A stretch of DNA of 64,000 bases. Source: Candidatus Sulfopaludibacter sp. SbA3 (GTDB lineage: Bacteria > Acidobacteriota > Terriglobia > Bryobacterales > Bryobacteraceae). The position numbers and the translations under genes are program-made. The DNA lies in the NCBI GenBank assembly GCA_945890485.1, contig CAMDCN010000021.1, positions 1 through 64,000 of the forward strand, in the 5' to 3' direction. Each line of letters begins with the position of its first letter. Position 1 is the first letter of the stretch. Positions 18,557 through 27,137 of the stretch are shown one piece after another. The notes beneath the pieces were generated by a model. That model had not been told where the DNA came from. It saw only the letters and a program-made list of their open reading frames with translations, and ran no database searches.

Positions 18557-20092
18557 GTGCGGTTACTTTTCGTTAGCCGGGTCTTTTCGTCGTTGGCTTG
18601 GGCGGAACCGTATTCGGATCCGCAGGGGCGATTTCGGCTGGAGATGCCGGCGGGGTGGACGACGAGTGGAGCGTATCTGGTTTCCGGGAAGGCGTATGCG
18701 TTGCCGATGGTGGTAGCTGCGAACGGGGTGGAGTCGATGGCGGCGCAGTTTGGGAAGCAGTGGAAGGAGTACCGGCGGGTGGGGAACCTCGCGTACTCCG
18801 GGGTGAATCCGAGTGGGGTGGCGGCGATGGTTCGGGTGTACGCTAGGCCCTTGGGAGCGGATGCGTTGGCGCTGCTGGTCTCTGCGCCAGCCGGGGAGTG
18901 GACGGGGCGGCAGCAGGAGTTCGAACAGATGCAGGCGAGCATGCAGGGGGCAGCTTCGACGGCGCCGGCGGCGAAGTTGGAGCAGGCCTATACGGTTGCG
19001 GCTCCGGGAGGCGGGTCGGCGCGGGGCCGGGTGCGAGCGTTTCTGCCGACGTTGGCGCGGCAGTTCGACGGACCGGTGCGGGTGGTGAGTGCGCTCGGCG
19101 ATGGGGGCGATACGGAGTTGCAGGCGTTCTTCCGGGCTTCGCGCGGGAACGTGCGGGTGCGGGGATGGCTGGGGTTGAGTGGGAATCAGATTGCGGTGGT
19201 GTTTGATGAGGCGTCGCGGTTTGGGCGAAGCTTCTCGAAGCTGGCTGCGGGTTTGGGCGTGGGGGCAGCGGCGCCTACGACGGCTTCAGCGCCACCGCCG
19301 CAGGTGCAACTACAGCGGGCTCCTTTTCCGGATGGGAGCGGGAGCATTGGGGTGCCGCCGGGATGGCGGTTCGTGAACGCGATCAACGGCGTAGTGGATG
19401 TGGCTGGGCCGAACGGGGCGGTGGCGGGGTTTGGCTATTATCAGCAGGTTCCGTTGACTTGGTTTGGACCGAGGCCAAACCTGCCAGGGCACATGGTGGG
19501 ACCGATGCGGGATCCGGCGACGGCGCTGCGGAACTATTACGATTCGGCGTTTCAGGGAGCGCTATCGAGCGGGCGCGGTACGTACCGAGTGATTGAAGGG
19601 ACCCAGGTGCCGCCGCTGGTTGCGGGGGGACGGACGGAGCTGCTGTTGGTGGAGGTGAACATTCCGCCGAAGCGCGCCCGAGCGTTGGCGTTGGTTTCGG
19701 TTTCGCCGGTGAACAACGAGCTTTGGCTGTTCTACCTATCGCAGGTGGCGGCGCCGGCGGAAGACTTTGCGGCACAGTTGCCGGGCATGATGCAGATGTG
19801 GGGATCGTGGAGCTTGAACCCGGCGATGCTGCGGGAAAGGATGAACAGCGCGCTGCGGACGATGCGGGAGACGACGGCGATTCTGCAAGGGATCAACCGG
19901 AACCAGCAGCGGGCTGGAGAGCGGGGGAATCTCGCATGGAGCCAAACCATACGGGGGGTGCAAACGGTGGAAGACACGGCGACGGGGCGGCGGGGGGATG
20001 TGGATATGCATCTGGCGGAGCGGATCGTGCAAGGGCTGAACGAGCAGGGGTATAGTTACCGCATCGTGCCGGTTCCGGAGTTGGTTCCTTAA
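18557..20092 (+). CDS. Exported protein of unknown function with two related halves
   Basis: A 511-residue protein starting at GTG, with a short signal-like N-terminus (RLLFVSRVFSSLAWA). Two segments resemble each other: YSDPQGRFRLEMPAGWTT near residue 17 and a later FPDGSGSIGVPPGWRF, each opening an alpha/beta domain. This pattern recalls PsbP/DUF1795-like lipid- or ligand-binding folds, which is only a guess. The final 100 residues are helical and Gln/Arg-rich. It ends 3 bp before the downstream kinase, so the two are probably co-transcribed and may act together at the cell envelope. Confidence 0.6.
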   Translation: MRLLFVSRVFSSLAWAEPYSDPQGRFRLEMPAGWTTSGAYLVSGKAYALPMVVAANGVESMAAQFGKQWKEYRRVGNLAYSGVNPSGVAAMVRVYARPLGADALALLVSAPAGEWTGRQQEFEQMQASMQGAASTAPAAKLEQAYTVAAPGGGSARGRVRAFLPTLARQFDGPVRVVSALGDGGDTELQAFFRASRGNVRVRGWLGLSGNQIAVVFDEASRFGRSFSKLAAGLGVGAAAPTTASAPPPQVQLQRAPFPDGSGSIGVPPGWRFVNAINGVVDVAGPNGAVAGFGYYQQVPLTWFGPRPNLPGHMVGPMRDPATALRNYYDSAFQGALSSGRGTYRVIEGTQVPPLVAGGRTELLLVEVNIPPKRARALALVSVSPVNNELWLFYLSQVAAPAEDFAAQLPGMMQMWGSWSLNPAMLRERMNSALRTMRETTAILQGINRNQQRAGERGNLAWSQTIRGVQTVEDTATGRRGDVDMHLAERIVQGLNEQGYSYRIVPVPELVP

Positions 20093-20095
20093 ACT

Positions 20096-22834
20096 ATGGC
20101 GTCTGATAATTGGAAGGAAGCCGAAGAGCTGTTTCATGACGTGATTGCGCTGCCGCCGGAGAAGCGGGAGGGGCGGCTGGCCGGGGTGAGCCCGGCGTTG
20201 CGGGCGGAGGTGCTTTCGCTGGTGGAGGCGTTTGAGGTGGCGTCGGTACAGAAGCCGCCACGGCCTGCGCCGGCGCCGGTGACGGAGGAACCACAGTGGG
20301 TGGGGGCGTACCAGTTAGAACGGGAGTTGGGCGAGGGCGGGATGGGAACCGTGTACCTGGCGTCGCGCGCGGACCAGCAGTTCGATAAGAAGGTGGCGAT
20401 CAAGGTAATCCGGGGCGGGCCGGGTTCGCAGGCGCTGATTGAGCGGTTCTACCGGGAGCGGCAGATTCTGGCCGGGATGGAGCATCCGAACATTGCCCGG
20501 TTGATTGATGGCGGGTTACTCTCGGATGGGCGACCGTATCTGGTGATGGATTACGTCGAAGGGACACGGCTCGATAAGCATTGTGATGCAGAGAAGTTGC
20601 CGATTCGGGCGCGATTGGAGATCTTTTTGAAGGTTTGCGATGCGGTGATTTACGCGCATCGGAGTTTGGTGATCCATCGGGACTTGAAGCCGAATAACAT
20701 CCTGGTGACCGCGGAAGGAGAGCCGAAGCTGTTGGATTTCGGCATTGCGACGGTGATGCGGACGGCGGCGGAAAGCGTAGATCTGACGGTAACGTCGGGC
20801 CTGTTTCTGACTCCGCTGTACGCGAGTCCGGAGTTGGTTCAGGGGTCGCGGGTTTCGGTGAGTTCGGATGTCTACTCGCTGGGAGTGATCCTGTACGAGC
20901 TGCTATGCGGGCGCTCTCCCTATGAGCCGCATACACTGAGCCCGGCGTTTCTGATCCATGCGATTACGACGGCGGATCCGAATTTTCCATCGAGCCCCGG
21001 GGCGCCGAGTGAGCCGGGGAACCGGAGCGCGGAGGAGTTGGCGGCGATGCGGGGAGAGACGCCGGCGAGCCTGGCGGCAAAGCTGCGGGGAGAGCTCGAC
21101 AGCATTGTCTTGAAGGCGTTGGCCAAGGCTACAGAGGAGCGGTACGCTTCCGTGGAGCAGTTGGCGGATGACCTGGGGCGGCATCTGAGTGGGGAACCGG
21201 TGTTGGCGGTTCGCGCTGGGAACTGGTACCGGGCTCGGAAGTTCTTGAAGCGGCACCGCGGGGCGATGGCGGCGGCGGCGGTGTTTCTCGTGTTGTTGTT
21301 GGGCGGAGTGGCGGCGACGACTTGGCAGGCGCGGCTGGCGGAGAACCGGTTCAACGAAACGCGGCAGTTGGCTAAGTATTTGCTGTTTGATCTATATAAC
21401 TCGGTGCAGAAGCTGCAGGGGTCGACGCCTGTGCAGGCGGAGATCGCGGGGCAATCGCTGGGGTACCTTGACCGGCTGAGCGCGAGCCGGAGCGGGGACC
21501 GGGATTTGCAGAACGAGTTGGCGGAGGGATATTTGCGGGCGGGGAACGTGTTGGGGAATCCGTTTGCCCCGAATTTGGGGAAGCGGGAAGAGGCGGCGGC
21601 GAGCTATCGAAAGGCACTGGCGCTGGTGGAGCCGTTGCTGCCGGAGCGGCGGGCGGCGTTGACGCAGTCTCGAGTCCGGTTGCAGCTTGGCGGACTGTTG
21701 ACGTTTGCGGCGCAGACCGAGGCGGAGGGGAAGCAGTTGACTCGGCAGGCGGTGGAGCGGCTGGACAAGTTCCTGGCGGAGTCGCCGCGGGACAACGAAT
21801 TGCGACTCGAGGTGGGCACGGCCCATCAGATGTTGGCGCGGCAGTTGAGCCAGTCGGGCGGATGGATTTCCGGCGCTGCGGCGCCCGAAGTGAGAGAGCA
21901 TTTGGGGAAAGCCGAGGCGCTGTTCCAGGCCATTCCGGGGGCGGAACAAGACCCCCGGGTGCTGCAGAGTCTGGCGCTGAATCACAATATCGTCGCGCTT
22001 TCGCTTTCGCCAAAGAACCCACGCGCGGCGCTGGGGGAGTACGCGCAGGCGATTGCGTATGTGGACAAAATCCGGCCGGAGGACACCGATACCGTGATCC
22101 GGCGGTTGCGAGCAGGATTCCTGATGAACCGGGGATGGGATCAAGGACAGCTCGGGGAGTTCGATGGGGCGATTCGCGATCTTGAAGCGGGCAAGGAGAT
22201 CATCGTCGCGATCTCCGATGCCGATCCACTCAACATGGCGGCAGCCTACCACTGCACCAACGCGTTCCGGAGCCTGGGCATCGTTCACAACTATGCGGGC
22301 CGGAAGCAGGAGGCGCTCGCGAATTTCCGGCAGTCCGTGGCCTACTTCGACAGGTTAATTCTTGGCGAGCCGCTGAACACGCATCATCCACTGCACCGGG
22401 CCGAGGCGCTCATCCGGATCGGGGACCTGCTGGTGCAGACCGGCCGCCCAGCGGAGGCGGAAGTTGCAGCCCGGGAGGGGATCGCGTTCCTGGCGAAACT
22501 CGCGGATTCGCCCGCAGCGACGGCATCTCAGTTGCTCGATGCAGCGCGATGGCTGATGGACACGGAAGTGAAATCGTTGCGGGACTACCCGCGGGCCTTG
22601 CGCTTCGTGAAGCGTAGCGATCCGAAGGCGGATGGCCGCGACGAGTATCTGGCGCAAGCCCTGCATTTAACTGGGGACGCGGCGGGCGCCGTGGCGGCGA
22701 TCGACCGCATGATTGCCGCGTTGCCGCCCATGGCGCCAGGTGAGAAGCCGTCACGCAACCGGCAACTCTTCAATGAGGCCCGGCAGCGCTATGCGGCCGG
22801 GCTTACAGCTTCCAAAACACCACGGCCACAGTAA
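20096..22834 (+). CDS. Membrane Ser/Thr protein kinase with TPR-like C-terminal domain
   Basis: A 912-residue kinase. An N-terminal helix pair (WKEAEELFHDVIALPPEKREG) is the leader seen on many acidobacterial kinases. The kinase domain spans about 77-365 with the glycine loop GEGGMGTVY, VAIKV lysine, HRDLKPNN catalytic loop and DFGIA. A transmembrane helix lies at about 390-410 (AAAAVFLVLLLGGVAATTW). The remaining 500 residues are helical repeats of TPR character (EEAAASYRKALALVEP, AIRDLEAGKEII) outside the membrane. Substrate unknown. Its 3' end overlaps the convergent FHA gene by 32 bp. Confidence 0.9.
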   Translation: MASDNWKEAEELFHDVIALPPEKREGRLAGVSPALRAEVLSLVEAFEVASVQKPPRPAPAPVTEEPQWVGAYQLERELGEGGMGTVYLASRADQQFDKKVAIKVIRGGPGSQALIERFYRERQILAGMEHPNIARLIDGGLLSDGRPYLVMDYVEGTRLDKHCDAEKLPIRARLEIFLKVCDAVIYAHRSLVIHRDLKPNNILVTAEGEPKLLDFGIATVMRTAAESVDLTVTSGLFLTPLYASPELVQGSRVSVSSDVYSLGVILYELLCGRSPYEPHTLSPAFLIHAITTADPNFPSSPGAPSEPGNRSAEELAAMRGETPASLAAKLRGELDSIVLKALAKATEERYASVEQLADDLGRHLSGEPVLAVRAGNWYRARKFLKRHRGAMAAAAVFLVLLLGGVAATTWQARLAENRFNETRQLAKYLLFDLYNSVQKLQGSTPVQAEIAGQSLGYLDRLSASRSGDRDLQNELAEGYLRAGNVLGNPFAPNLGKREEAAASYRKALALVEPLLPERRAALTQSRVRLQLGGLLTFAAQTEAEGKQLTRQAVERLDKFLAESPRDNELRLEVGTAHQMLARQLSQSGGWISGAAAPEVREHLGKAEALFQAIPGAEQDPRVLQSLALNHNIVALSLSPKNPRAALGEYAQAIAYVDKIRPEDTDTVIRRLRAGFLMNRGWDQGQLGEFDGAIRDLEAGKEIIVAISDADPLNMAAAYHCTNAFRSLGIVHNYAGRKQEALANFRQSVAYFDRLILGEPLNTHHPLHRAEALIRIGDLLVQTGRPAEAEVAAREGIAFLAKLADSPAATASQLLDAARWLMDTEVKSLRDYPRALRFVKRSDPKADGRDEYLAQALHLTGDAAGAVAAIDRMIAALPPMAPGEKPSRNRQLFNEARQRYAAGLTASKTPRPQ

Positions 22835-23219
22835 CGGCGGCGGCGAGGAGCGTGAACACGGTCTTCTCGGTGCTGGTGATGGTGGCCCAGAATGAGGGCG
22901 CCGCCGGGACTGCCTGGCCGAGGGGCAAGAAGGTGAGATTGTAGCCGGGCAGTTGAACCACGTCGCCGAGTTGGAGCGGCTGCCAAAAGCCGGTGGCGAT
23001 AGGGGCGCCGTTGACCGCAGTGCCGTTGGCGCTGAGGTTCCACAGCGACAGCTGCGTGCCTGCTTGGGCCAGAATCAAATGCTCGCGGGAGATCTGCGGG
23101 CCTTCGAGAAGGATGGGACTGTCAGGGCCACGGCCGAGCGTCAGGCGATCGCCGATCGGCACCCGGACCACCTGCTGGCTTCCGGTGGCCAGCGTTTCGA
23201 TCGAGATCTCGAGTTCCAC
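22803..23219 (-). CDS. FHA-domain protein with C-terminal membrane anchor (possible minimal SctD analogue)
   Basis: A 138-residue protein. Residues 25-100 form an FHA phosphothreonine-binding domain with the conserved LGR (28-30), SREH (44-47) and N-x3-NG-x3-N (61-70) residues. Residues 120-136 are one hydrophobic helix, followed only by KL, so almost nothing lies beyond the membrane. It is the last gene of the T3SS run, one base after the preceding gene. The cytoplasmic domain of the T3SS basal-body protein SctD has an FHA-like fold followed by a membrane helix; here the periplasmic ring-building part is missing. Whether it replaces SctD or is a separate phospho-reader is inference. Confidence 0.7.
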   Translation of the reverse strand: MELEISIETLATGSQQVVRVPIGDRLTLGRGPDSPILLEGPQISREHLILAQAGTQLSLWNLSANGTAVNGAPIATGFWQPLQLGDVVQLPGYNLTFLPLGQAVPAAPSFWATITSTEKTVFTLLAAAVTVAVVFWKL

Positions 23220-23220
23220 G

Positions 23221-23496
23221 CTACTCCTCAGTCCGCTGCAAATAGCGGGTCAGCCGGCTTTGAAAAAAGGGATCTTCGGAGAGTTGCGTACGGAGGGATT
23301 GGCGCGCATCGTCGGGCAGACCGCCCATGCGTTCGGCCGCACGGTCAAGCAGTTCGTCGAGGACAGCGCCCGGTTCACGGGCCGCAGCCTTCGCTACCGG
23401 CGCTTCCACTTTGGCGGCAAACACCTTCCCCGTGCCGTTGGTTTCGGCGGGACCGGTGGCCGGTGGCGGCAGGGGATTCAGGCGCTTGATGTCCAT
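23221..23496 (-). CDS. Small hypothetical protein of the T3SS operon
   Basis: A 91-residue protein with a Pro/Ala-rich first half and a helical, acidic second half (DELLDRAAERMGGLPDDARQSLRTQL). No family recognised. The ribosome binding site AGAGGA overlaps the stop of the upstream TPR gene, so it is translated with the operon. It sits between the TPR gene and the FHA membrane protein. It could be a chaperone-bound substrate or a scaffold component. Confidence 0.65.
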   Translation of the reverse strand: MDIKRLNPLPPPATGPAETNGTGKVFAAKVEAPVAKAAAREPGAVLDELLDRAAERMGGLPDDARQSLRTQLSEDPFFQSRLTRYLQRTEE

Positions 23497-23501
23497 ATTA
23501 T

Positions 23502-23900
23502 TTATCCTCTCTCGACAATGCCAAGGAGTTCCATCATGCCGCGGGCGAACTTGCCGGACTCGCCGCGAGGATCGAGGGCCAGTGCGCGTTGCAGATGCTC
23601 GCGAGCTTCCTTCGGCTGACGCAGGAATACATGCGCTTCGCCGAGGTGGGAGTGTGCGTAGGCGCTCTGCGGATTCTTCTCGATGGCTTGCTGGTAAAGT
23701 TTGATGGCGCCGGGCAGGTCGCCGGATTCAAATCGAAGCGTGCCGAGAGCCACGTCCGGCACTTCACTCGACGGGAGGAGTTCGCGGACGCCACGGAACA
23801 CCGTTTCGGCCTCTTTGAATTCGTGCGCGTCGCGATAGACCATGCCGGCTTCCATGAGGAAGGCGATCTCGTCGATGGGCGCTTGCAGTTTCTGGCGCAT
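23502..23900 (-). CDS. TPR protein, possible T3SS chaperone (SctG-like position)
   Basis: A 132-residue protein with three tetratricopeptide repeats (for example DLPGAIKLYQQAIEKNPQSAYAH read in two blocks, and PKEAREHLQRALALDP). T3SS class II and needle chaperones such as SycD and YscG are TPR proteins of this size. It follows an 86-residue and a 117-residue small protein, an arrangement like yscE-yscF-yscG, where YscE and YscG hold the needle subunit. The comparison rests on order and size, not on detectable sequence identity. Confidence 0.65.
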   Translation of the reverse strand: MRQKLQAPIDEIAFLMEAGMVYRDAHEFKEAETVFRGVRELLPSSEVPDVALGTLRFESGDLPGAIKLYQQAIEKNPQSAYAHSHLGEAHVFLRQPKEAREHLQRALALDPRGESGKFARGMMELLGIVERG

Positions 23901-23902
23901 GG

Positions 23903-24256
23903 CTAGCTCTTCATGTTGCGGATGGCCGACATCGAAGCGTCGTGCCGGTTCTTGAGGATGGTGGAGGCGAGTTCGAAAGCGCGCATCTCCATCGTCATCT
24001 GTTGCTGATATTGGAGGAACTGCGAGGCGTCCGGGCCGAGCATGGTTCCTTTGAGGTTGAATCCGTTCATGCCGCTCGCGCCGCCGAGGATGCCGCCGAC
24101 CACGGACCCGACACCAGGGAACGCGAACCCGGCCGCGGCCCCCGCCACTTTACCGATGGTGCTGAAGACAGCTCCGACTTTGCTTGGTTTTTTCGCTACT
24201 TCCGGCTCGACTTCGCCGGGCTGCGGGGTTGTTCCGCTCAGTTTATTGACGCTCAT
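23903..24256 (-). CDS. Small Gly-rich protein, candidate T3SS needle/rod or secreted subunit
   Basis: A 117-residue protein. After a polar N-terminus, residues 25-65 are Gly/Ala-rich and hydrophobic (FSTIGKVAGAAAGFAFPG, VVGGILGGASG), like a glycine-zipper membrane-inserting segment. The last 40 residues form a polar helix (QQQMTMEMRAFELASTILK...AIRNMKS) of the type that ends export-apparatus rods and needles. It lies between an 86-residue helical protein and a TPR protein, so it may be the needle subunit or a translocator-like substrate. No family match can be claimed. Confidence 0.55.
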   Translation of the reverse strand: MSVNKLSGTTPQPGEVEPEVAKKPSKVGAVFSTIGKVAGAAAGFAFPGVGSVVGGILGGASGMNGFNLKGTMLGPDASQFLQYQQQMTMEMRAFELASTILKNRHDASMSAIRNMKS

Positions 24257-24262
24257 GAGAAG

Positions 24263-24523
24263 TTATCGGGCTCCCGCTGTGGAAGTTGCCGCCACATGAC
24301 GAATCTCATCAATCCGGTCAATCAGCTTGGCGCCGAGTTCGTAGGCGGCCAAGGCGGCGGTGGCGCGCCGGGCGTCCGCATCCTTGGCGGCGGAAAGCTC
24401 GCGGAGCTTGGCCTGGCGTTCGGCGAGCCGCTTGCGGAAGGGCTCCAATTGACCATCGGCGAAGATCTTCTCCAATTGCGGAAAGTTCTCCGGGGCCGGG
24501 ACGGCGAAGACAGGTCGACTCAT
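24263..24523 (-). CDS. Small helical protein after sctV
   Basis: An 86-residue, charged and helical protein (LAERQAKLRELSAAKDADARR). Its start overlaps the sctV stop by 4 bp. Size and position just before the candidate needle gene suggest a YscE-like co-chaperone, but a short rod or needle component cannot be excluded. No family recognised. Confidence 0.6.
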   Translation of the reverse strand: MSRPVFAVPAPENFPQLEKIFADGQLEPFRKRLAERQAKLRELSAAKDADARRATAALAAYELGAKLIDRIDEIRHVAATSTAGAR

Positions 24524-26655
24524 CGGATGCTCCTTTTGGCGGCTGCAGCCGCGTCAATGAACGCTAGGTGTTGGGGGCGAATCTGGGGACTGATCTGGTC
24601 GAAGCTCAGCACGGTCAGGTCCGGGAAATGGCTCTGCAAAATTTGAAAGACGAAAGGACGAATGTCCTTATCGGTCAGGATGACCGGGCGTTGAGCCGTA
24701 GAGGGCAGGTTGCCGATGACGGATTGCACAGCCGCACGGACCTGGCTGATCATGGCGGACTCCATGCTGATCTGTTGACCGGAGGCGCCGTAGCGGATGG
24801 AGTTGCGGAACATCTCTTCGAACTCGGTATCGAGGCGATAGACGTAGAGCGTCGACTTGCCCTCCGAAGCTTGAAACGAGATTGGCCGTTTGAGGCCGGC
24901 GCGGACGTGCTCGACGAGTTCGACGGGGTCGCTGATGGCGCGGCCGACTTCGCTGAGCGACTGCAGCACACTCTTGAGGTCGCGGATGGAGACGCGCTCC
25001 TTGACGAGGGATCGCAGCACCTCAGTGAGCGTTTGATAGGAGATGGGCTTCGGGGTGACCTCGTCAACGAGGCTGGGGAAGATCTCCTTCACTTTGCTCG
25101 CGAGCCATTGGGTTTCCTGCACGCCGAGGAACTCCGCGGCATTCGAGCGAAGGAAATGGCCGAGGTGGAGCAGCAGAACTTCATGAGGCTGCCAGAGGGT
25201 GATCCTCAGCGCCCGCACGCTTTCCGTGTGTTCGCGCGGGAGCCAGAGCGCGGGCCGGCCGGTGGCGGGGTTGCGTGTCTCTTCGCCTTTGATTCCATAG
25301 ATCGCCACGTCACGCTGCGAAGCGCCGACGAGCACGAGATCGGCGCGGAGCTGGCCCGTGGCGGCGGGAATTTCGTTCAGGATCAGATGGTAGGCGCCGG
25401 GTGAACCGAGCGGTTTCGAAAAGACCTTGATGGGGGGATAGGGCACGCCGGTTTCGTGATAAAGGGTGTTGCGAAGTTCAGCGAGCGTGTTGGAGAACGC
25501 CTTGCCCGACTCGGTGGACGGGTCAATGAGCGGGGCCAGATCTTCGCCGACCACGAGCATGACGGGCGTGGTGGGGGAGAACTCCGGAGCGCGGCTTTCG
25601 AGTTCCGGTTTGACGGCTTCTGCCGCATCGCCGGTCAATTCCTTGCCGCGGTAGATGCCGTAGCCTACCGCGCCGGCGACGGCCGCCATCAGGAAGAAAG
25701 GGATTTTCGGAAGGCCCGGGGTCAACGCTAGGAGCAGCAACAGTCCCGCGGTGATGGAGATGGCTTTCGGCTGCGCAAGGATCTGGCCACCGATCTCTTT
25801 GCCGAGATTAGTTTCGGGGGCATCGGCGGCGACGCGGGTGACGACCATGCCGGCGGAGATGGAGATCAGCAGGGCTGGAATCTGCGAGACAAGGCCGTTG
25901 CCGATGGTGAGAATCGAATACGTTTCGAGCGCTTCCATGGCGCTCATCCCGTTCATGGCGACACCGATGACGAGCCCGCCAACAATGTTGATCACCGTAA
26001 TGACAATGCCCGCGATGGCGTCGCCCTTGACGAACTTCATCGCGCCATCCATCGCACCGTAGAACTGGCTTTCGCGGCCCAGCGCTTCGCGGCGCTTGCG
26101 GGCTTGCTGAAAATCGAGGATGCCGGCGCGCAGATCGGCATCGATGCTCATCTGCTTGCCGGGCATGGCGTCGAGGGTGAAGCGGGCCGCGACTTCGGCC
26201 ACGCGCTCCGCACCTTTGGTGATGACGATGAATTGGACAAGGGTGATGATGAGGAAGATGACCGCGCCGACGACGAAATTGCCCTGCACGACGAAGTTGC
26301 CGAAGGAGTAGATGACTTCGCCGGCGTCGGCTTGCAGCAGGATGAGGCGCGTGGCCGAGATATCGAGCGAGAGACGGTAGAGAGTGGTGATGAGAAGGAG
26401 AGTGGGATAGGAGGCGATCTGGGTGGCGTCGGCGATATAGATGGACACCATCAACAGGGTGACGGCGGCTGTGATGTTCACAGTGAGCAGCACGTCGAGG
26501 ATGAACGTAGGCAGGGGCACGATCATCATGCCGACCATGCAGGCGATGGCGAGGACGAGCAGGAGATCGCTATAGCGCGTGATGACGGCGCTTAACTGGC
26601 CAGCCACCACTTCGCGGCGAAGCTCATCGAATTGGAATTTCAGTTTTGCAATCAT
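24520..26655 (-). CDS. sctV: T3SS major export gate protein SctV (FlhA/LcrD family)
   Basis: A 711-residue inner-membrane protein whose nonameric cytoplasmic ring receives chaperone-substrate complexes. The N-terminal half has about eight transmembrane helices and the FHIPEP-family signature around RFTLDAMPGKQMSIDADL and GAMDGAMKFVKGDAIAGI. The C-terminal half is the soluble ring domain. I chose the ATG at 26655 (MIAKLKFQ); upstream extension gives only Arg-rich low-quality sequence. It overlaps the preceding TPR gene by 4 bp. Full length for the family. Confidence 0.95.
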   Translation of the reverse strand: MIAKLKFQFDELRREVVAGQLSAVITRYSDLLLVLAIACMVGMMIVPLPTFILDVLLTVNITAAVTLLMVSIYIADATQIASYPTLLLITTLYRLSLDISATRLILLQADAGEVIYSFGNFVVQGNFVVGAVIFLIITLVQFIVITKGAERVAEVAARFTLDAMPGKQMSIDADLRAGILDFQQARKRREALGRESQFYGAMDGAMKFVKGDAIAGIVITVINIVGGLVIGVAMNGMSAMEALETYSILTIGNGLVSQIPALLISISAGMVVTRVAADAPETNLGKEIGGQILAQPKAISITAGLLLLLALTPGLPKIPFFLMAAVAGAVGYGIYRGKELTGDAAEAVKPELESRAPEFSPTTPVMLVVGEDLAPLIDPSTESGKAFSNTLAELRNTLYHETGVPYPPIKVFSKPLGSPGAYHLILNEIPAATGQLRADLVLVGASQRDVAIYGIKGEETRNPATGRPALWLPREHTESVRALRITLWQPHEVLLLHLGHFLRSNAAEFLGVQETQWLASKVKEIFPSLVDEVTPKPISYQTLTEVLRSLVKERVSIRDLKSVLQSLSEVGRAISDPVELVEHVRAGLKRPISFQASEGKSTLYVYRLDTEFEEMFRNSIRYGASGQQISMESAMISQVRAAVQSVIGNLPSTAQRPVILTDKDIRPFVFQILQSHFPDLTVLSFDQISPQIRPQHLAFIDAAAAAKRSIR

Positions 26656-27137
26656 GACGGGAGTAGAGCGGACAGGCCATGGCCGATGCCGGTAAGGATA
26701 GCGGCGGCGCGAACGGCGCCGGGATGGGTGGCGTGCTCCGGATTCTCGACGACGGCCTTTAGGATTTCGAGTGCGTCGACGAGTCGATCCCGGCGAATGA
26801 GGCACTCGGCGAGGTTGACTTGAATGCTGGGATCCGACGGGTCAGCGGCAGCCGCGCGCTGCAGATGGCCTTCAGCCGCTTCCAACTCGCCGTGCTCCAT
26901 AGCCGCCAGGCCGAGGCCGGCGTGGCCCCATGAGACTCCCGCGTCCAACGCGACGATGCCGCGGTAGAGCGTTAGCGCATCTTCCCGGCGGCCTTGCCGC
27001 CAGAGGTCGTAGGCACGCGAAGCCATGTACATCAGCTCAGACAAGGGCACGCCCATGGCTTCCCGCAAAGGCGTAGCCCCGGAGAGCAGCTTACGCGCTG
27101 CCTCCGGGGTCAGTTGAGTTTCCCAACCCGCGCTCAT
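26652..27137 (-). CDS. TPR protein, possible T3SS class II chaperone (SycD-like)
   Basis: A 161-residue protein with TPR helices (RQGRREDALTLYRGIVALD, GELEAAEGHLQRAAAADPSD, RRDRLVDALEILK). SycD/LcrH chaperones of translocators have the same three-TPR build. It overlaps the neighbouring genes by 4 bp on both sides and follows the 278-residue protein, its most likely client. Function is inferred from fold and place. Confidence 0.7.
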   Translation of the reverse strand: MSAGWETQLTPEAARKLLSGATPLREAMGVPLSELMYMASRAYDLWRQGRREDALTLYRGIVALDAGVSWGHAGLGLAAMEHGELEAAEGHLQRAAAADPSDPSIQVNLAECLIRRDRLVDALEILKAVVENPEHATHPGAVRAAAILTGIGHGLSALLPS

